From Lewinellaceae bacterium (GTDB taxonomy: Bacteria > Bacteroidota > Bacteroidia > Chitinophagales > Saprospiraceae): a stretch of DNA of 50,937 bases. Of the stretch, positions 27,082 to 36,200 are shown piece by piece. The notes under the pieces are model-generated. The model had not been told where the DNA came from, made no database searches, and was given only the letters and a program-made list of their open reading frames with translations. Each line of letters opens with the position of its first letter. The stretch's first letter is position 1. A program made the position numbers and the translations under genes. The DNA lies in contig CANHEE010000005.1 of assembly GCA_947459655.1 (NCBI GenBank), positions 1-50,937 of the forward strand. Reading direction: 5' to 3'.

Positions 27082-27189
27082 ATGAAAACTGAAAAAATTA
27101 TCCATCTGACTGTAGTGGTTGTGGCAGCTGTTTTTGTAATCACCATTTTCCCCGTACTATATTTTTTGGTGGGAAAGAAAAGCGCTTAG
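27082..27189 (+). CDS. 35-residue single-span membrane protein
   Basis: An ATG frame after a run of A's encodes MKTEKIIHLTVVVVAAVFVI followed by TIFPVLYFLVGKKSA: one Val-rich transmembrane helix with a short positively charged N-terminus and a KK end. Its stop codon overlaps the stop of the convergent gene at 27186 (TTAG shared). The codons and hydrophobic pattern look real, but the frame is short and no family is recognised. It lies downstream of the ahcY terminator, so it would need its own promoter, which I do not see. Confidence 0.45.
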   Translation: MKTEKIIHLTVVVVAAVFVITIFPVLYFLVGKKSA

Positions 27190-27626
27190 TCCAAACTGAT
27201 TGATTGCCGATACTTTCTAACGAAATCAATAATCGGCATCAGTTTTTTGGGTGCTTCAAAATTGTCAAATGGCTGTGAGGTAGCTGAACGTTGTCCTGCC
27301 CAGACATTAACGGTCGATGCCCTTGCTCGGTCTGTAGCGCTGGCAACTGAAACACCCCTCCATTTGGGCATTTCTTTAAAAAAACGGGTATTTACAATCG
27401 ATTTCAGCCTTTTCCAATCATTTGGATCCATCATGAAAGTAGTATCTATTCGTTCCTCTACGCTTTGCACAACAATCTTCACTTGGCCTTCCTCGAAAAG
27501 AACGGATTCCCGATATCCCCTTGTCTGTGAGACAAATTCAATTTTTAGGATATACTGTGCAGTTGAGCCGAACATTAATCCACTGAGCAGGAATAGTAAA
27601 GAGAGTTTCAGGGAAGTTGAATACAT
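27186..27626 (-). CDS. Secreted hypothetical protein
   Basis: A 146-residue protein with an N-terminal signal peptide (LSLLFLLSGLMFGSTAQ, cleavage near residue 23), so probably periplasmic or outer-membrane associated. The mature part looks beta-rich (YILKIEFVSQTRGYRESVLFEEGQVKIVV) followed by MDPNDWKRLKSIV and a Trp-containing STVNVWAGQRSAT region. No domain is recognised. It starts 24 nt after the end of the helicase gene on the same strand, so it may be co-transcribed. Confidence 0.7.
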   Translation of the reverse strand: MYSTSLKLSLLFLLSGLMFGSTAQYILKIEFVSQTRGYRESVLFEEGQVKIVVQSVEERIDTTFMMDPNDWKRLKSIVNTRFFKEMPKWRGVSVASATDRARASTVNVWAGQRSATSQPFDNFEAPKKLMPIIDFVRKYRQSISLD

Positions 27627-27650
27627 GTATTATCTGCAAATCTGTTTGTG

Positions 27651-28889
27651 CTATTTCTTTTTTTTCTTTTTTCTGCTTTCAAAAGCCTCTACCTCCTCCA
27701 TTAATCTTCTGAGGTCTGAAGCAGTTGTATCCAAAGAAAAATCTACCGTTTGCCGATAATCCTTTGCACCAATATCAAGTATAGAAATTCGGGTACCCGT
27801 GTATTTTTCGATGGCTTCCAGAAGTGGTATTTCTTCAGCACTACAAAAGGAAACTGCAAAGCCTTTTTTTGTGCCCCTTCCGGTCCGGCCAACGCGGTGG
27901 ACATAATTTTCGGGCACGTCAGGCATATCATAATTGACTACATATTCCACATCAGAAATATCAATGCCTCTGGCACTGACATCAGTGGCAATCAGCACTT
28001 TTAGGGTACCGGCGCGGAAATCGGCCATTACTTCTGTTCGCTGGGTCTGCTCCTTGTCGCCATGAATGGTCTGCGCAACGATACCCACGCGTTCCATGGC
28101 CAACCTCACACGCTCGGCGCGAACTTTTGTGCGGACAAAAACCAGCATTTTACTCTGTAGGTGACTGTTAATGATGCGTTCCAGAAAAAAACGCTTATCG
28201 TCCATTTCCACAAATGCGATGGAGTGAACGATATTTTTAGCAACTGGATCTTTAGGGGAAACCTGGATTCTTATGGGGTTTTTGACCAGGGAGTAGGCAA
28301 CATCCTTGATTTTTTCGTCAATAGTTGCTGAAAAAAAAAGCGTCTGATGCCGTGAGGGTAAAAACTTTTTGACGTCAAGAATATCTTTGTAAAAACCAAG
28401 ATCCAGCATTCTATCAGCTTCATCTAGGACCAGGATTTCCACCTGCGTAATTTTCAAGTGTTTTTGATAGATGAGATCAAACATCCTTCCCGGAGTTGCA
28501 ATCAAAACTTCGACACCCTGAATCAACCGCTCAATTTGTCTATCCTGCTCAACTCCGCCATACAGGCATAGCGTTTTGACACCTGTGCCCTTGCCGAGCG
28601 CATTAAAAACTGCAGTAATCTGCATGGCAAGTTCACGGGTAGGCACCATCACGATGCAGCACACGCCTTCTTTGACTTTTCCCGCACGAATATCGGCGCT
28701 CAACTTATTCAATATTGGAATGGCAAAAGCCGCTGTTTTACCGGTACCAGTCTGTGCGACCGCCAGTACATCCTCCCCTTTCATGATAGAGGGAATTGCT
28801 TTGAACTGGATGTCGGTGGGCCTTTTGAATCCCGCCATTTCCAGATTCAGCTTTATGCGTTCAGATATTTGATAGTCCTCAAATTTCAT
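27651..28889 (-). CDS. DEAD-box ATP-dependent RNA helicase (RhlE-like)
   Basis: Unwinds structured RNA, typically in ribosome assembly or mRNA decay. It has all core motifs in order: Q motif (PTDIQFKAIP), I AQTGTGKT, Ia PTRELA, Ib TPGR, II DEAD, III SAT, IV LVFVRTK, V ATDVSARGID and VI HRVGRTGR. The C-terminal extension is short and ends in a run of Lys. The ATG at 28889 is chosen over the GTG at 28904 because a -7 promoter box (28904-28911) covers that GTG. It is 412 residues long. RhlE-type placement is by overall form; specific RNA targets are unknown. Confidence 0.93.
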   Translation of the reverse strand: MKFEDYQISERIKLNLEMAGFKRPTDIQFKAIPSIMKGEDVLAVAQTGTGKTAAFAIPILNKLSADIRAGKVKEGVCCIVMVPTRELAMQITAVFNALGKGTGVKTLCLYGGVEQDRQIERLIQGVEVLIATPGRMFDLIYQKHLKITQVEILVLDEADRMLDLGFYKDILDVKKFLPSRHQTLFFSATIDEKIKDVAYSLVKNPIRIQVSPKDPVAKNIVHSIAFVEMDDKRFFLERIINSHLQSKMLVFVRTKVRAERVRLAMERVGIVAQTIHGDKEQTQRTEVMADFRAGTLKVLIATDVSARGIDISDVEYVVNYDMPDVPENYVHRVGRTGRGTKKGFAVSFCSAEEIPLLEAIEKYTGTRISILDIGAKDYRQTVDFSLDTTASDLRRLMEEVEAFESRKKKKKK

Positions 28890-28903
28890 CCCATTGTTTT
28901 GCA

Positions 28904-28911
28904 CAAATGTA
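28904..28911 (-). promoter_or_regulatory. -7 box upstream of the helicase gene
   Basis: Reverse-strand TACATTTG matches TAnnTTTG; no TTTG stands 19 nt upstream. It would start transcription near 28898, just before the ATG at 28889, and rules against a GTG start at 28904. Confidence 0.4.
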
Positions 28912-29035
28912 GTGCTTTATTTACAAAAAAAATTACCGATCATTTTGTTGCATACTGGTAAATTTTGGAGATAAATTTTACTTTTAGGCCTTTATTGGAA
29001 AATTACATTCATCAACACTTAAAAATTTCAGACAA

Positions 29036-30346
29036 ATGAAAAAAGAAATACTACTTATTATGGTGTTTTTCGGTATCGGTGCCGGAATATCAGCCCAATC
29101 CTGGACTGCCTTGAATGCAGGATTGCTGAAGACTGCAGTTAACGTTGAAAAGATATCAATCGTAGATAAAGATGTGGTCTGGTGCGTGAGTGGATCAACA
29201 TCGCCGACACATGAATTTGCAGTAAGTACTGATGGCGGTGTAACCTTCAAGAAAGGCACCGTAAAGGGGATGGGAACCAAACAGTATTTCAGCGATATTT
29301 TCGCAATTAGCGATAAAGTCGCCTACGTCAGCGTTTACTCCAATCCTGCCGCTCCGGGTGCGGTATACAAAACTACTGACGGAGGTGCCACATGGACGCA
29401 GCAGGCTCCAAGCACTCTTTTCTTTGACTTCAATTCTTTCCCCAATGCCCTGCATTTTTGGGATGAGAACAATGGATTGGCTTTTGGAGACCCGACCAGT
29501 AACAACGACGACTCCAATGAAATTTTCACCACCAACGATGGTGGAACTACCTGGACACAGGTTCCCGCAGCAAATGTTCCTGCCAACACACTCCCTGAAA
29601 ACGGCACTTACTACAACTACAATCCGCTGGTTGTCAAGGACAGCACGGTATGGTATCCTACAGTGAATGGTTACTTGTACAGATCAGACAACAAAGGCCA
29701 GAACTGGAGAAGAACAAAAATAGATACGACTGCAACCATCGCCAGTCTGAGTTTTCTGGATGATAAGCTCACAGGAATTGCTGTTACCAATCAGGCGGTT
29801 CCATACAAGACGATTGATGGTGGTGAAACCTGGACACAAATGAGTGGATCGGCGAACGGGCCTTTCCCGGAAATCGTCTCTGTTCCAGGCACCGGAATTT
29901 TTGTTACATCAACAGCGAGTGGAGCGGTAAGAAGCGCCTACTCTATTGACAAAGGCGAAACATGGATTAAAATCGACGATGTAAACCAGTACTACGGACT
30001 GGAATTTAAAGATATGAACACCGGATATGCGGGTGGAAACCCTAAAACAACAGGTGGCCTTTACAAATGGAATCCTGGAATACTGGACATCAAAGAGGAA
30101 ACCAAACTGAACAAATGCCAACTCTATCCAAATCCTGTTTCCGGAAAGTTGATTATTGACCTTTCCAGGACAGAACTCTCCTCTGCCTCCATAATGCTTA
30201 GCAATGTTCAGGGACAAATCCTGAAGTCCATCAATTGCACAAATAATTTCAGTGAAATGGAAATAAATGAACCAGATGGAATGTATTTCATCACTGTTCG
30301 TTCAGCAAACGAATCATTTACCACCAGAGTAGTGGTTAAAAAGTAA
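29036..30346 (+). CDS. Secreted BNR/YCF48-like beta-propeller with type IX sorting domain
   Basis: A 436-residue secreted protein. The signal peptide is MKKEILLIMVFFGIGAGISA, cleaved before QSW. The body has BNR/sortilin-like blades marked by Asp-box motifs (STDGGVTF, TTDGGATWTQ, TTNDGGTTWTQ, TIDGGETWTQ and SIDKGETWIK). The last 75 residues are a type A type IX secretion sorting domain (Por secretion tail, starting near LYPNPVSGKLIIDLS and ending TRVVVKK). It is exported by Sec then the T9SS to the surface or medium. Such propellers often bind glycans or proteins; the ligand is unknown. It shares a bidirectional terminator with the convergent dioxygenase gene. Confidence 0.9.
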   Translation: MKKEILLIMVFFGIGAGISAQSWTALNAGLLKTAVNVEKISIVDKDVVWCVSGSTSPTHEFAVSTDGGVTFKKGTVKGMGTKQYFSDIFAISDKVAYVSVYSNPAAPGAVYKTTDGGATWTQQAPSTLFFDFNSFPNALHFWDENNGLAFGDPTSNNDDSNEIFTTNDGGTTWTQVPAANVPANTLPENGTYYNYNPLVVKDSTVWYPTVNGYLYRSDNKGQNWRRTKIDTTATIASLSFLDDKLTGIAVTNQAVPYKTIDGGETWTQMSGSANGPFPEIVSVPGTGIFVTSTASGAVRSAYSIDKGETWIKIDDVNQYYGLEFKDMNTGYAGGNPKTTGGLYKWNPGILDIKEETKLNKCQLYPNPVSGKLIIDLSRTELSSASIMLSNVQGQILKSINCTNNFSEMEINEPDGMYFITVRSANESFTTRVVVKK

Positions 30347-30382
30347 GCTGAAAGGCTGATTTAATGTGTTACTAAATTATAA

Positions 30383-30424
30383 AAGCCGCGAATGCGCGAA
30401 AAAATCTTCGCGCATTCGCGGCTT
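30383..30424. terminator. Bidirectional terminator
   Basis: AAGCCGCGAATGCGCGAA (30383-30400) pairs perfectly (18 bp) with TTCGCGCATTCGCGGCTT (30407-30424) around AAAATC. It lies between the convergent propeller gene and the tryptophan dioxygenase gene and ends 6 nt from the latter's stop. Confidence 0.9.
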
Positions 30425-30429
30425 CGTTT

Positions 30430-31344
30430 TCAGATATTCTGACCCCAATGCTGCAACTCCTCTTCAGACCATAAATCAGGAAAGAAGATTCTCCTTTGGT
30501 ATTTAGGATGCATATACTTTCGCCAGTCACTGCCTCCTGTGGCTTCGCCCTGTCCAAGGTATTTTGCAGCGGCATTGTAATGGGCCATGACCCAGCTTAC
30601 ATTTACGGTATAATCATAATGCCGCATGGCCTTTACCAATTCTGCATCATTTTTCACCTCCTCAGGAAGTTGTTTGAATTTTGTCCACAAGTTGGTGGTA
30701 TTGTACATTTCCATTTTGCGCAGAAACTCCTCTTTGTAGCGCTCTTCAAACAGCCGAATCAATGTCGTTTTTTTACCTGTCTCGTAATTTTTTCCAGCAG
30801 CCTGCCAATAGAGGTGGTCGTAGGCATGATCAAATGGTGTATTTCTGTCAATGGTTGTACGAAAACGGGCATCTATAAGGTTAATGAGCTCTGTTGAACC
30901 GAATTCGATTATTCTGTATTGGGCACTCTGAAATCCGCTTGCGGGAGTGAGGGTATTCCGGAATTTTAAATATTGTTCAAGTTCCATACCATCTCCCATG
31001 ATATCAAATGAAGTGGCCAGCATGTCAAAATAGCGACTTATCCTCCCGAGTTTTTCAGTGAAAAAAGTGGCCGCAACCTCAACCGCATTGCTCACCTGAT
31101 CAATCTCCCAGATAATCATCTTAAACAAAAGCTCGTTAATCTGGTGATACACAATGAACACCATTTCGTCGGGTAATGTAGTACGTTGCACCTGTAAGTT
31201 GAGCAGTGCATCAGGCTGAATATAGTCCCAATAAGTGATGGGTTTTGACCATAACAAACCCTCCAGGTGAACAGTAGGGTTCTGATCGATGGCCCTATAT
31301 TTTTCTTCAATTTGTCTTAATAATTCTGCTTGAGAATCTTTCAT
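30430..31344 (-). CDS. kynA: Tryptophan 2,3-dioxygenase
   Basis: Haem enzyme that opens the indole ring of L-tryptophan to N-formylkynurenine, first step of the kynurenine route. The 304 residues show ITYWDYIQPDALLNLQ (36-51), the distal-His region FIVYHQINELLFKMI (H67), the substrate region GFQSAQYRIIEFGS, and VMAHYNAAAKYLG with H255 as the likely proximal haem ligand, followed by ATGGSDWRKY (the GTGGS motif). Sequence is divergent from the best-studied TDOs but these blocks are intact. The gene lies 128 nt after the dioxygenase gene nbaC/haaO on the same strand; the pathway's formamidase, monooxygenase and kynureninase are not in the window. Confidence 0.9.
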   Translation of the reverse strand: MKDSQAELLRQIEEKYRAIDQNPTVHLEGLLWSKPITYWDYIQPDALLNLQVQRTTLPDEMVFIVYHQINELLFKMIIWEIDQVSNAVEVAATFFTEKLGRISRYFDMLATSFDIMGDGMELEQYLKFRNTLTPASGFQSAQYRIIEFGSTELINLIDARFRTTIDRNTPFDHAYDHLYWQAAGKNYETGKKTTLIRLFEERYKEEFLRKMEMYNTTNLWTKFKQLPEEVKNDAELVKAMRHYDYTVNVSWVMAHYNAAAKYLGQGEATGGSDWRKYMHPKYQRRIFFPDLWSEEELQHWGQNI

Positions 31345-31472
31345 TGATTTTCAGTATTTTCTGGATACATCTCATCACTCGATAAGTTGTGCCGTTAATT
31401 ATTTCATTGGAATTGTTTGTTGATGGCACAGACGAACCGTCGGTTCAGGAGGCAAAAGCATTGATGTTTGGG

Positions 31473-31997
31473 CTACGCTTTCAATGTAGGAACCTCCATT
31501 ACTGCACCGCACTTTTTACAGGTGCGCAATTCCTCACTTTCGTAAAAAGACTTCATCAGTTTTGGCAGCTGCTCCACGATATCATCGCAATGAAATGTTG
31601 CCCTATACAACTCCTCATCGCATTTTTCACAATACCATGTACAATTGTCAAATTCCTCTTTTGCCCTTTTTCGTTCGATAACCATTCCTACTGTATTGGC
31701 CTTGCGTTGAGGCGAATGCTCCACACCGGCAGGCAAAAGAAAAATATCGCCCTCTTTAATATCGATGATTCGGGTTTTTCCGTTTTCCCGGATGGGCAGC
31801 TGCATATCGCCTTCAATCTGATAGAAAAATTCTTCTCCCCTATTGAAGTGGAAATCCTTCCGGGCGTTGGGACCTCCAACAACCATAATAATGAACTCGG
31901 TATCCTGATAAACGACCTGATTGCCCACCGGTGGCTTGAGCAGATGACGATTTTCATCAATCCACTTTTTGAAATTAATCGGAGGTAGTATTGCCAT
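31473..31997 (-). CDS. nbaC: 3-hydroxyanthranilate 3,4-dioxygenase
   Basis: Opens 3-hydroxyanthranilate to 2-amino-3-carboxymuconate semialdehyde, which cyclises to quinolinate for NAD synthesis. The 174-residue cupin has the catalytic iron ligands H50, E56 and H94, substrate Arg R46 and R98, and the bacterial rubredoxin-like second iron site CEKC (123-126) and CKKC (160-163). The start is set at MAILPPINFKKW; a longer frame adds 10 residues without family support. It is upstream of tryptophan 2,3-dioxygenase on the same strand, which fits one catabolic or NAD-synthesis unit. Confidence 0.94.
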   Translation of the reverse strand: MAILPPINFKKWIDENRHLLKPPVGNQVVYQDTEFIIMVVGGPNARKDFHFNRGEEFFYQIEGDMQLPIRENGKTRIIDIKEGDIFLLPAGVEHSPQRKANTVGMVIERKRAKEEFDNCTWYCEKCDEELYRATFHCDDIVEQLPKLMKSFYESEELRTCKKCGAVMEVPTLKA

Positions 31998-32375
31998 AAT
32001 TATTGCATTTGTTAGTAGTAAAATCATTACGCAGGAATACCTCAGCGAAAAACAGGGGTGTTTTTCACCGGTAATTCCCGACGTGCTAAGATATTTATTA
32101 CATTTATTATTGCAGTCATTTTTACTGGAAATAATGTAACTGCAGCACCAAAATCAATATGGATTAATAATTTTAAGCACTACACTACACCCGAAATCGC
32201 AAATAAAAGGGCCGTGTATTATTATTTTTTTCAATAAAATGCCCGGGTCAGCAATATGACATGACCCGGGCATTGTCTAAATGCTGAGAGAAATAACTTT
32301 AGCAGATAAACCGACAAGTATCCTGTTGACTTGCAAGTCGTCTGTAGGAATAAAATAGTCCAATACTACAGAAAA
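31998..32375. other. Intergenic region with a terminator
   Basis: A/T-rich and without a convincing gene on either strand. It contains the hairpin at 32238-32274, which ends the metal-binding gene to its right. The dioxygenase promoter should lie close to 32000, but I see no clean TAnnTTTG match on the reverse strand. Confidence 0.6.
32238..32274 (-). terminator. Terminator after the metal-binding protein gene
   Basis: AATGCCCGGGTCA (32238-32250) and TGACCCGGGCATT (32262-32274) are perfect 13-bp arms around an 11-nt loop. On the reverse strand it is followed by TTTATTGAAAAAA. It is about 100 nt downstream of the 32376 stop. Confidence 0.75.
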
Positions 32376-32624
32376 TCAGTTCTTTTTGTGCTTTTGCTTC
32401 ACCGCAACAAGATCCATTTTACACTTTGGACATTTTCCTGGCTTTTCAGAGGCCGGCACACATTTCATCGGGCACTCATAAATCATCTTTTCGGCATGCT
32501 GTCCGTGCTGTTTTTTCTCCATTTTCTTCTCCTTTTTTGGAGCAGCTGACTTGGGTTCTGTCTGACTGTAGACGACAGCGGAAGTCAGAAAAGTTACTAC
32601 CATGAGGATGGCTAATTTTTTCAT
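32376..32624 (-). CDS. Small periplasmic heavy-metal-binding domain protein
   Basis: An 82-residue protein with signal peptide MKKLAILMVVTFLTSAVVYS, a Lys/His-rich linker (KKEKKMEKKQHGQH) and one heavy-metal-binding domain of the YHS/HMBD type: ECPMKC (C51, C55) then PGKCPKCKMDL (C65, C68). The usual form of this domain reads CPMHP, so here the His is Lys and an extra Cys follows, suggesting a Cys-rich site. It probably buffers or delivers copper or another thiophilic metal in the periplasm; no efflux or cop genes are adjacent, so the metal is inferred. Confidence 0.85.
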   Translation of the reverse strand: MKKLAILMVVTFLTSAVVYSQTEPKSAAPKKEKKMEKKQHGQHAEKMIYECPMKCVPASEKPGKCPKCKMDLVAVKQKHKKN

Positions 32625-33210
32625 TTCATATCAGTTTTATAAAAAATACGGCATTAGGGGCCGTTTTCAATTGAAGTATCCCAAAGATAGGAGTTTTTTC
32701 AAGATCCCATATCCTGTACTCAGCCATTTCTTGGATCCCGGCCCAAGAACAGCATTTCCATAAGGTCGATCCAATATTAATCTGTAATTCATACCAATTC
32801 GGGGCAGAATTCAAAACAACAGAACACAGAGACCTAATTCCGAAAAAATGGGGTTCGATTCGCCAAAGACTACTTAAAAACGCAAACCAGAACACTTGTT
32901 TATTTCTACCAAAAACAACTTATTGAAAGGCAGCAATTGATCAAATTAGTAAGAGGGCACCTTTTAATCCCATGCGGAAATTTCTCTGTTAACACATGTT
33001 GAATGTTTAAAATAAAAAAAATCTGTAATGTATTCGGTACGCTTTTTGTCATTATGATAATTGATAATGTGTTAACCACAAATTATCAGCAAAACTGTAC
33101 ACCTAAAAAACACATTTTCAGTTAATTGGAGAAAGCCTTTTTTACCGCGACAAAGATTCTTTTGGGGTAGATCTTTTTCTTTTATTTAACAAAAATAATT
33201 CCCAAATCCA
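32625..33210. other. Long intergenic region before the giant secreted protein
   Basis: A/T-rich and between divergent genes. Its left part has a reverse-strand -7 box TATCTTTG (complement of 32682-32689) about 58 nt before the metal-binding gene, a likely promoter. An 89-codon reverse frame (32626-32895) has no start context or domain and is probably not a gene. No tRNA or known RNA was recognised. The right end carries no clear TTTG-N19-TAnnTTTG for the 33211 gene. Confidence 0.5.
32682..32689 (-). promoter_or_regulatory. -7 box for the metal-binding protein gene
   Basis: Reverse-strand TATCTTTG is the perfect -7 hexamer-plus of Bacteroidota; the -33 element is not evident. Leader would be about 50 nt. 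Confidence 0.4.
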
Positions 33211-36200
33211 GTGAGCGTAATTTACGGCTTCCAAAAAGCCCATCCCAAAACTATACCCTGCATTTTTGGCGTTCTATTCTTTATGTTTTTCTTTCGGTAT
33301 GAAGTTGCAGCACAGCCGACGTTCATCACGTTTCCGCCAAACATAACAGTAGATTGTGACAATATTCCTGTACCTACTCCCCCTTCGGCCGGAGGCTCGT
33401 GTTTGCCTGTAACTGTTTTCCTTTCGTCGGAAACGACTGTTCCCGGATCCTGCCCAAACAGCCCAATCCTCCTCAGGGAATGGACCGCCAGGGACAAATG
33501 CGGCCAGACCACTATCAGAACACAAAAGATCCGATTAGCCGATACAAAAGCACCGAAAATAACATTTACCAGAACCGATCTTATTGGCAAGAAACACAAT
33601 GACACACTGCTGCTTGATTGTAGATTCGCATTCTGCCTCACGCCTACAGATGTCTATGCAACTGATAATTGCGACAACAATCCGATAGTTACTTTTAAGG
33701 ACAACACCTTAAAAGTGGGTGACTGCAAAAATGATGGTTTCATCCTTTTCAAGTATTGCACCTGGATGGCTACTGATGCTTGCGGGAACAAATCTGAGGT
33801 AAGTCTCTACATCAAATTTATTGATATTACCCCTCCTGACGTCTGGAATATCCCACCCGATATCACGGTAGATTGTGCATCTGCAATTGACGACAACCAG
33901 CTTCCTGAATTCAAGGATTTTTGCGATGGACAGCCGTACATCAAAGAATCCCGTAAGACCACCCAGGGAAAATGTGCAGGGACTTACGATATCATCAGGA
34001 ACTGGGAGATTGGAGACCAGTGCGGCAATATCAGAACTCTCTCACAACGGGTATCAGTGATCGACGACCGTCCACCTTTTATCAAGAGTAGACCCAGCAC
34101 AATGACAATTGCGTACAACCAACCCTTTCCCAAGGCTCCGCAAATCGAGGCCACAGATTACTGCCAACAACAAGTAAATGTTGCATTAACAGAATCAAAA
34201 ACCTTATCAGGTTGCGATACCATTTTGATGCGTCTCTGGACAGCTACTGACCTGTGCGGAAACGCATCTACTGTATCACAGAAAATCACAAAGATTGCAC
34301 AGGCGGCAAAGCTCGCAACACTCCAGGCAGATAAAAAAGTGGTTTGCCTGAAAAATGCGCCGACAACCCTCTCCGCGCGTACCTTGACATCAGATTTTAT
34401 ACCGGTAGGACTAAGTAAGATATACCTACTTTGCAATAAAAGCCAGATTGTTGAAGGCTACTCCACCAATGCTTTGTTCAGCGTCAATGAAACAGGGAAG
34501 TACACCATACATGGGGTTATTTACGATAGCCGCTTTAGCCCCAACTCGATTGTGTCAGGTACAACCACTTTTGCCGATGTCATACAACAATTGTCGTCAA
34601 CCTGTGCACAATGGGACACAAATGGAATTAAATTCAAAGTCGAAATCTGTGATGTAATGCCCGTTGACAGCTCTGACTGTATAAAACCGGCCATCGTCAG
34701 TGTCACCATAAAAAACCCGGACTGCGGCGAAAGCAATGGAAAAATATGTCTTGAAACCAGTCCTGCCGACGCACTGTTTTCCTGGGAATACAATGGTTCA
34801 GCCACTAATTGTCTAGGCAATCTCCGGGCCGGCAAGTATACCGTAAAATTAAGCGACAAAGACAACCCTTCCTGCGCAATCACAGAAAATATTCTGCTCA
34901 ACGATAATGCAGAAATAGGAAGCATCAATGCAATGATTAGTGCGGCATCCTGTGCCGGAAGTGATGGAATAGCTGAATGTACACAGGCAGGTTTTGAATA
35001 CCTATGGTCTGACGGAACAACATCTGCTAAAAAGACGGGGCTCACCGCTGGAAAGCACTTTGTAACAGTGACAAAATCGGGTAGTTCATGCAGAAAAATC
35101 GAAGAAATAATTATCCTGGTTTCCGGTACGATTACAGCATCTGCAGATATTCTGCAGCGACCTGATTGTCGCGACAACAATGGTGCTGTTCGCATTGAAG
35201 CAATAGGTGGTAGTGGGAACTACACCTATTCGTTGCCCTCTAAAAATAACATAATCGAGAAATTAAAGGCCGGAAATTACTTTGTCACAGTAACAGACAG
35301 CATTTCCGGATGTATTACCATTGCACATTTTGTACTTGGTAACGACAGCCTTACCAAAGGTATCATCAATGCAGTAATCACTCCCACCAAATGTCCGGGT
35401 GATTTTCCTGAGTTTAAAACAAACCTCAACTTACCTGCCGGATTTGATCTTCCCGCCTCCATTCTCGTGCTGGATTCAAGCAACAAAATAGCAGATAAAA
35501 ACCGACTGCGTCCCGGAAATTACACCATACTGCTTTTTGATAAAAACCAATGTCTGAAATCATCAGAGGAGATTACTGTCAGTCCGGGCGATTACATTGT
35601 GGCCAGCTACAGCGTGTCAGAAGAAGCCTGCAAAGGAAACATTAAAGTAGATGTGAAAGGTGGTTTACCTCCCTATCATTTCGACTGGACTGACATTAAA
35701 ACAGCAAATGAACCCGCCGATCGTTCAGATTTGAAACCCGGACAATACAACCTGATGATCAGCGATGCAAACAACTGCACGATGCAGATAAGTCCCGAAA
35801 TCGGCACCCGAACCTGCGGAGACACCTGTATCAAATGGTTTGCCCAAAACCGGTATCAGTTTCAAAGCTTGGATTGCAACTTAGGAGCAGAATGGTGCAC
35901 GACAATCCCCTACACTACCTTCAATTCTACCTTCAGCTGGAACCTGAATGGCAAGATACAAGCTGCTGCTCAAGACTCCTGCGGACAATTTGCTAAAATA
36001 AGAGTGCCTGTTGGAAATCACCGGTTGGTTTTTTTACAGAAACGTGGTAATAATGTCTGCCCGGATACGGTAAATGTGGATGTCGCCTGTGACAATTGTC
36101 CGTCAATCTATCAGGGTGCGCTTACAGCAAAAGCAGACTCCTGTAAAGGAAAAGCCAAAATCTGTCTGGATGTGAACATCTCCTATCTCTCACAGGTAAA

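Noticed and set aside
32626-32895. 89-codon reverse frame upstream of the metal-binding gene
   Set aside because: No start context, no domain, overlaps the promoter region of the next gene and lies in A/T-rich intergenic DNA.
32625-33210. Hidden RNA gene (tmRNA, 6S, SRP or RNase P) in the long gap
   Set aside because: None of the conserved core sequences of these RNAs was seen; a covariance search would be needed to exclude a divergent one.
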